DNA from: Verrucomicrobia subdivision 6 bacterium
GTDB taxonomy: Bacteria > Verrucomicrobiota > Verrucomicrobiia > Methylacidiphilales > Verrucolacustridaceae
Reading direction: 5' to 3'
DNA length: 5,523 bases
Assembly (NCBI GenBank): GCA_945866245.1
Contig: CAMBGW010000073.1
Coordinates: 1-5,523, forward strand
The notes under the pieces are model-generated. The model was not told the DNA's origin, made no database searches, and saw only the letters and a list, made by a program, of their open reading frames with translations. Positions 4,849 to 5,523 of this stretch are shown here, piece by piece (position 1 is the first letter of the stretch; each line of letters starts with the position of its first letter). A program made the translations under genes and the position numbers.

Positions 4849-5523
4849 TCAGGAGGATTTTTTCCAGCTGGTCGGCATTCGGATGAGTAACGGGCTCACT
4901 AACAAAACAATCAGTGGCTTAAACCAGACATCGGTTGCGAGATAGATTGGCTTCCCCATTCCGTCGCACATCAGACCAAGACAAGCGATCGATAGGATTG
5001 CACCCTTCCACCTTTCACCTTTCTCATCCGTCCAATAACTGAGAGCAGCGAAAGCGAGAAGGGGCGAAATGAGAACATAACTGTTCGTCTCCGCCCTCGG
5101 ATTGAAAATCGTCCAGATTAGTGTCGTAGCAACCCATAAACCCCAAGAGCCGTTCGTCGATCCCCCTCGCCAATATTTATAAAAGACAAAAACGAGCGCA
5201 GAGCCAGCTGCCACGACTCGTGTGAGTGAATTGAAGGGAAGCGGGTTAGGCAACCCTAGCCTTTCTAAAAAACCAAATAAGTCGCTCACCCGCAGATTCT
5301 CGGGTGTATAGGAGTGCAATAATTTATTAGTAAATTCGATCCACTGACTCCAAGCGTAAGTCGGGGATGGATGAATCAAGCCCACGACCCCAAGAGCCAT
5401 CAAACCCACGATAAGTCGAACTCGTAGAGGTGAAAATACCGCGAAGGCTAGGAGCCATGGGGCGATAGAGATCGGCTTGAGGATTAAAGCAATCGTGAGC
5501 AGCGTTGCCGCAAGATTCCATTT
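4849..5523 (-). CDS. Multi-pass membrane protein, probable GT87/DUF2029-type glycosyltransferase (5' partial)
   Basis: This is the C-terminal 224 residues of a larger integral membrane protein. A GTG at 5409 could serve as a start, but the same frame has no stop from there to the right edge and adds 38 residues with membrane and family character (ALILKPISIAPWLL), so I read that GTG as an internal Val. Numbered from the edge, hydrophobic segments fall at about 3-15, 20-30, 37-51, 102-116, 126-140, 148-164, 173-187 and 202-217. The pattern of a LKP motif before an Arg-rich turn, a long loop with WSQWIEF, and NPRAETNSYVLISPLLAFAAL resembles the polyprenol-phosphate-sugar-dependent GT-C proteins of family 87, which act in the inner membrane on the periplasmic face. 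The catalytic N-terminal loop is outside the window, so the assignment is tentative; another GT-C family member is the main alternative. It ends in basic KKSS. It converges on aat with 4 bp between the stops and no terminator. Confidence 0.6.
   Translation of the reverse strand, partial: KWNLAATLLTIALILKPISIAPWLLAFAVFSPLRVRLIVGLMALGVVGLIHPSPTYAWSQWIEFTNKLLHSYTPENLRVSDLFGFLERLGLPNPLPFNSLTRVVAAGSALVFVFYKYWRGGSTNGSWGLWVATTLIWTIFNPRAETNSYVLISPLLAFAALSYWTDEKGERWKGAILSIACLGLMCDGMGKPIYLATDVWFKPLIVLLVSPLLIRMPTSWKKSS

Noticed and set aside
5327..5521. Alternative minus-strand frame at the right edge
   Set aside because: It overlaps the membrane-protein frame, has no family resemblance, and the competing frame has consistent transmembrane segments.

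Overview
This is a gene-dense bacterial stretch of moderate to fairly high GC with seven protein-coding genes and almost no unused DNA. The best guess for the host is a member of the Verrucomicrobiota (Opitutae/Puniceicoccales-like) or a close PVC relative. That guess rests on the DUF6941-like gene, weak or absent Shine-Dalgarno sequences at most starts, and structured GGACG/CGTCC-type intergenic repeats. It is an inference from gene content, not a phylogenetic result. I see no rRNA, tRNA, CRISPR array, transposase or phage gene.

Left part (1-2432, + strand): a compact three-gene run. A PaaX-like regulator (N-terminal winged helix, Cas2-like middle domain, PaaX C-terminal domain) is followed after 4 bp by an RluA-family RNA pseudouridine synthase. 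That gene's stop codon overlaps, as ATGA, the start of a subtilisin-family protease with no signal peptide. The spacing suggests one transcript with coupled translation; no functional link among the three is obvious.

Middle (2433-3060): a leftward gene for a small conserved protein of unknown function (DUF6941-like) sits between two related structured repeats, at 2438-2482 and 2947-3002, in the same orientation. The right copy can fold as a complete three-way junction: a closing stem and two hairpins. The left copy keeps one perfect hairpin and has lost about 10 bases of the other. To the right of this copy is a 63-nt stretch without a single G, which forms the leader of the next gene.

Right part (3061-5523): a mannose-1-phosphate guanylyltransferase gene (GDP-mannose supply for surface glycans) is followed by aat (leucyl/phenylalanyl-tRNA--protein transferase, N-degron pathway), both on +. 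Converging on aat with 4 bp between stops is a leftward multi-pass membrane protein, probably a GT87/DUF2029-type glycosyltransferase. Its reading frame stays open to the right edge, so its N-terminus lies outside the window.

Most of the window is ordinary chromosomal housekeeping. The features most worth a second look are the paired three-way-junction repeats around the DUF6941-like gene and the G-free leader. I found no evidence of a new defence or mobile system.
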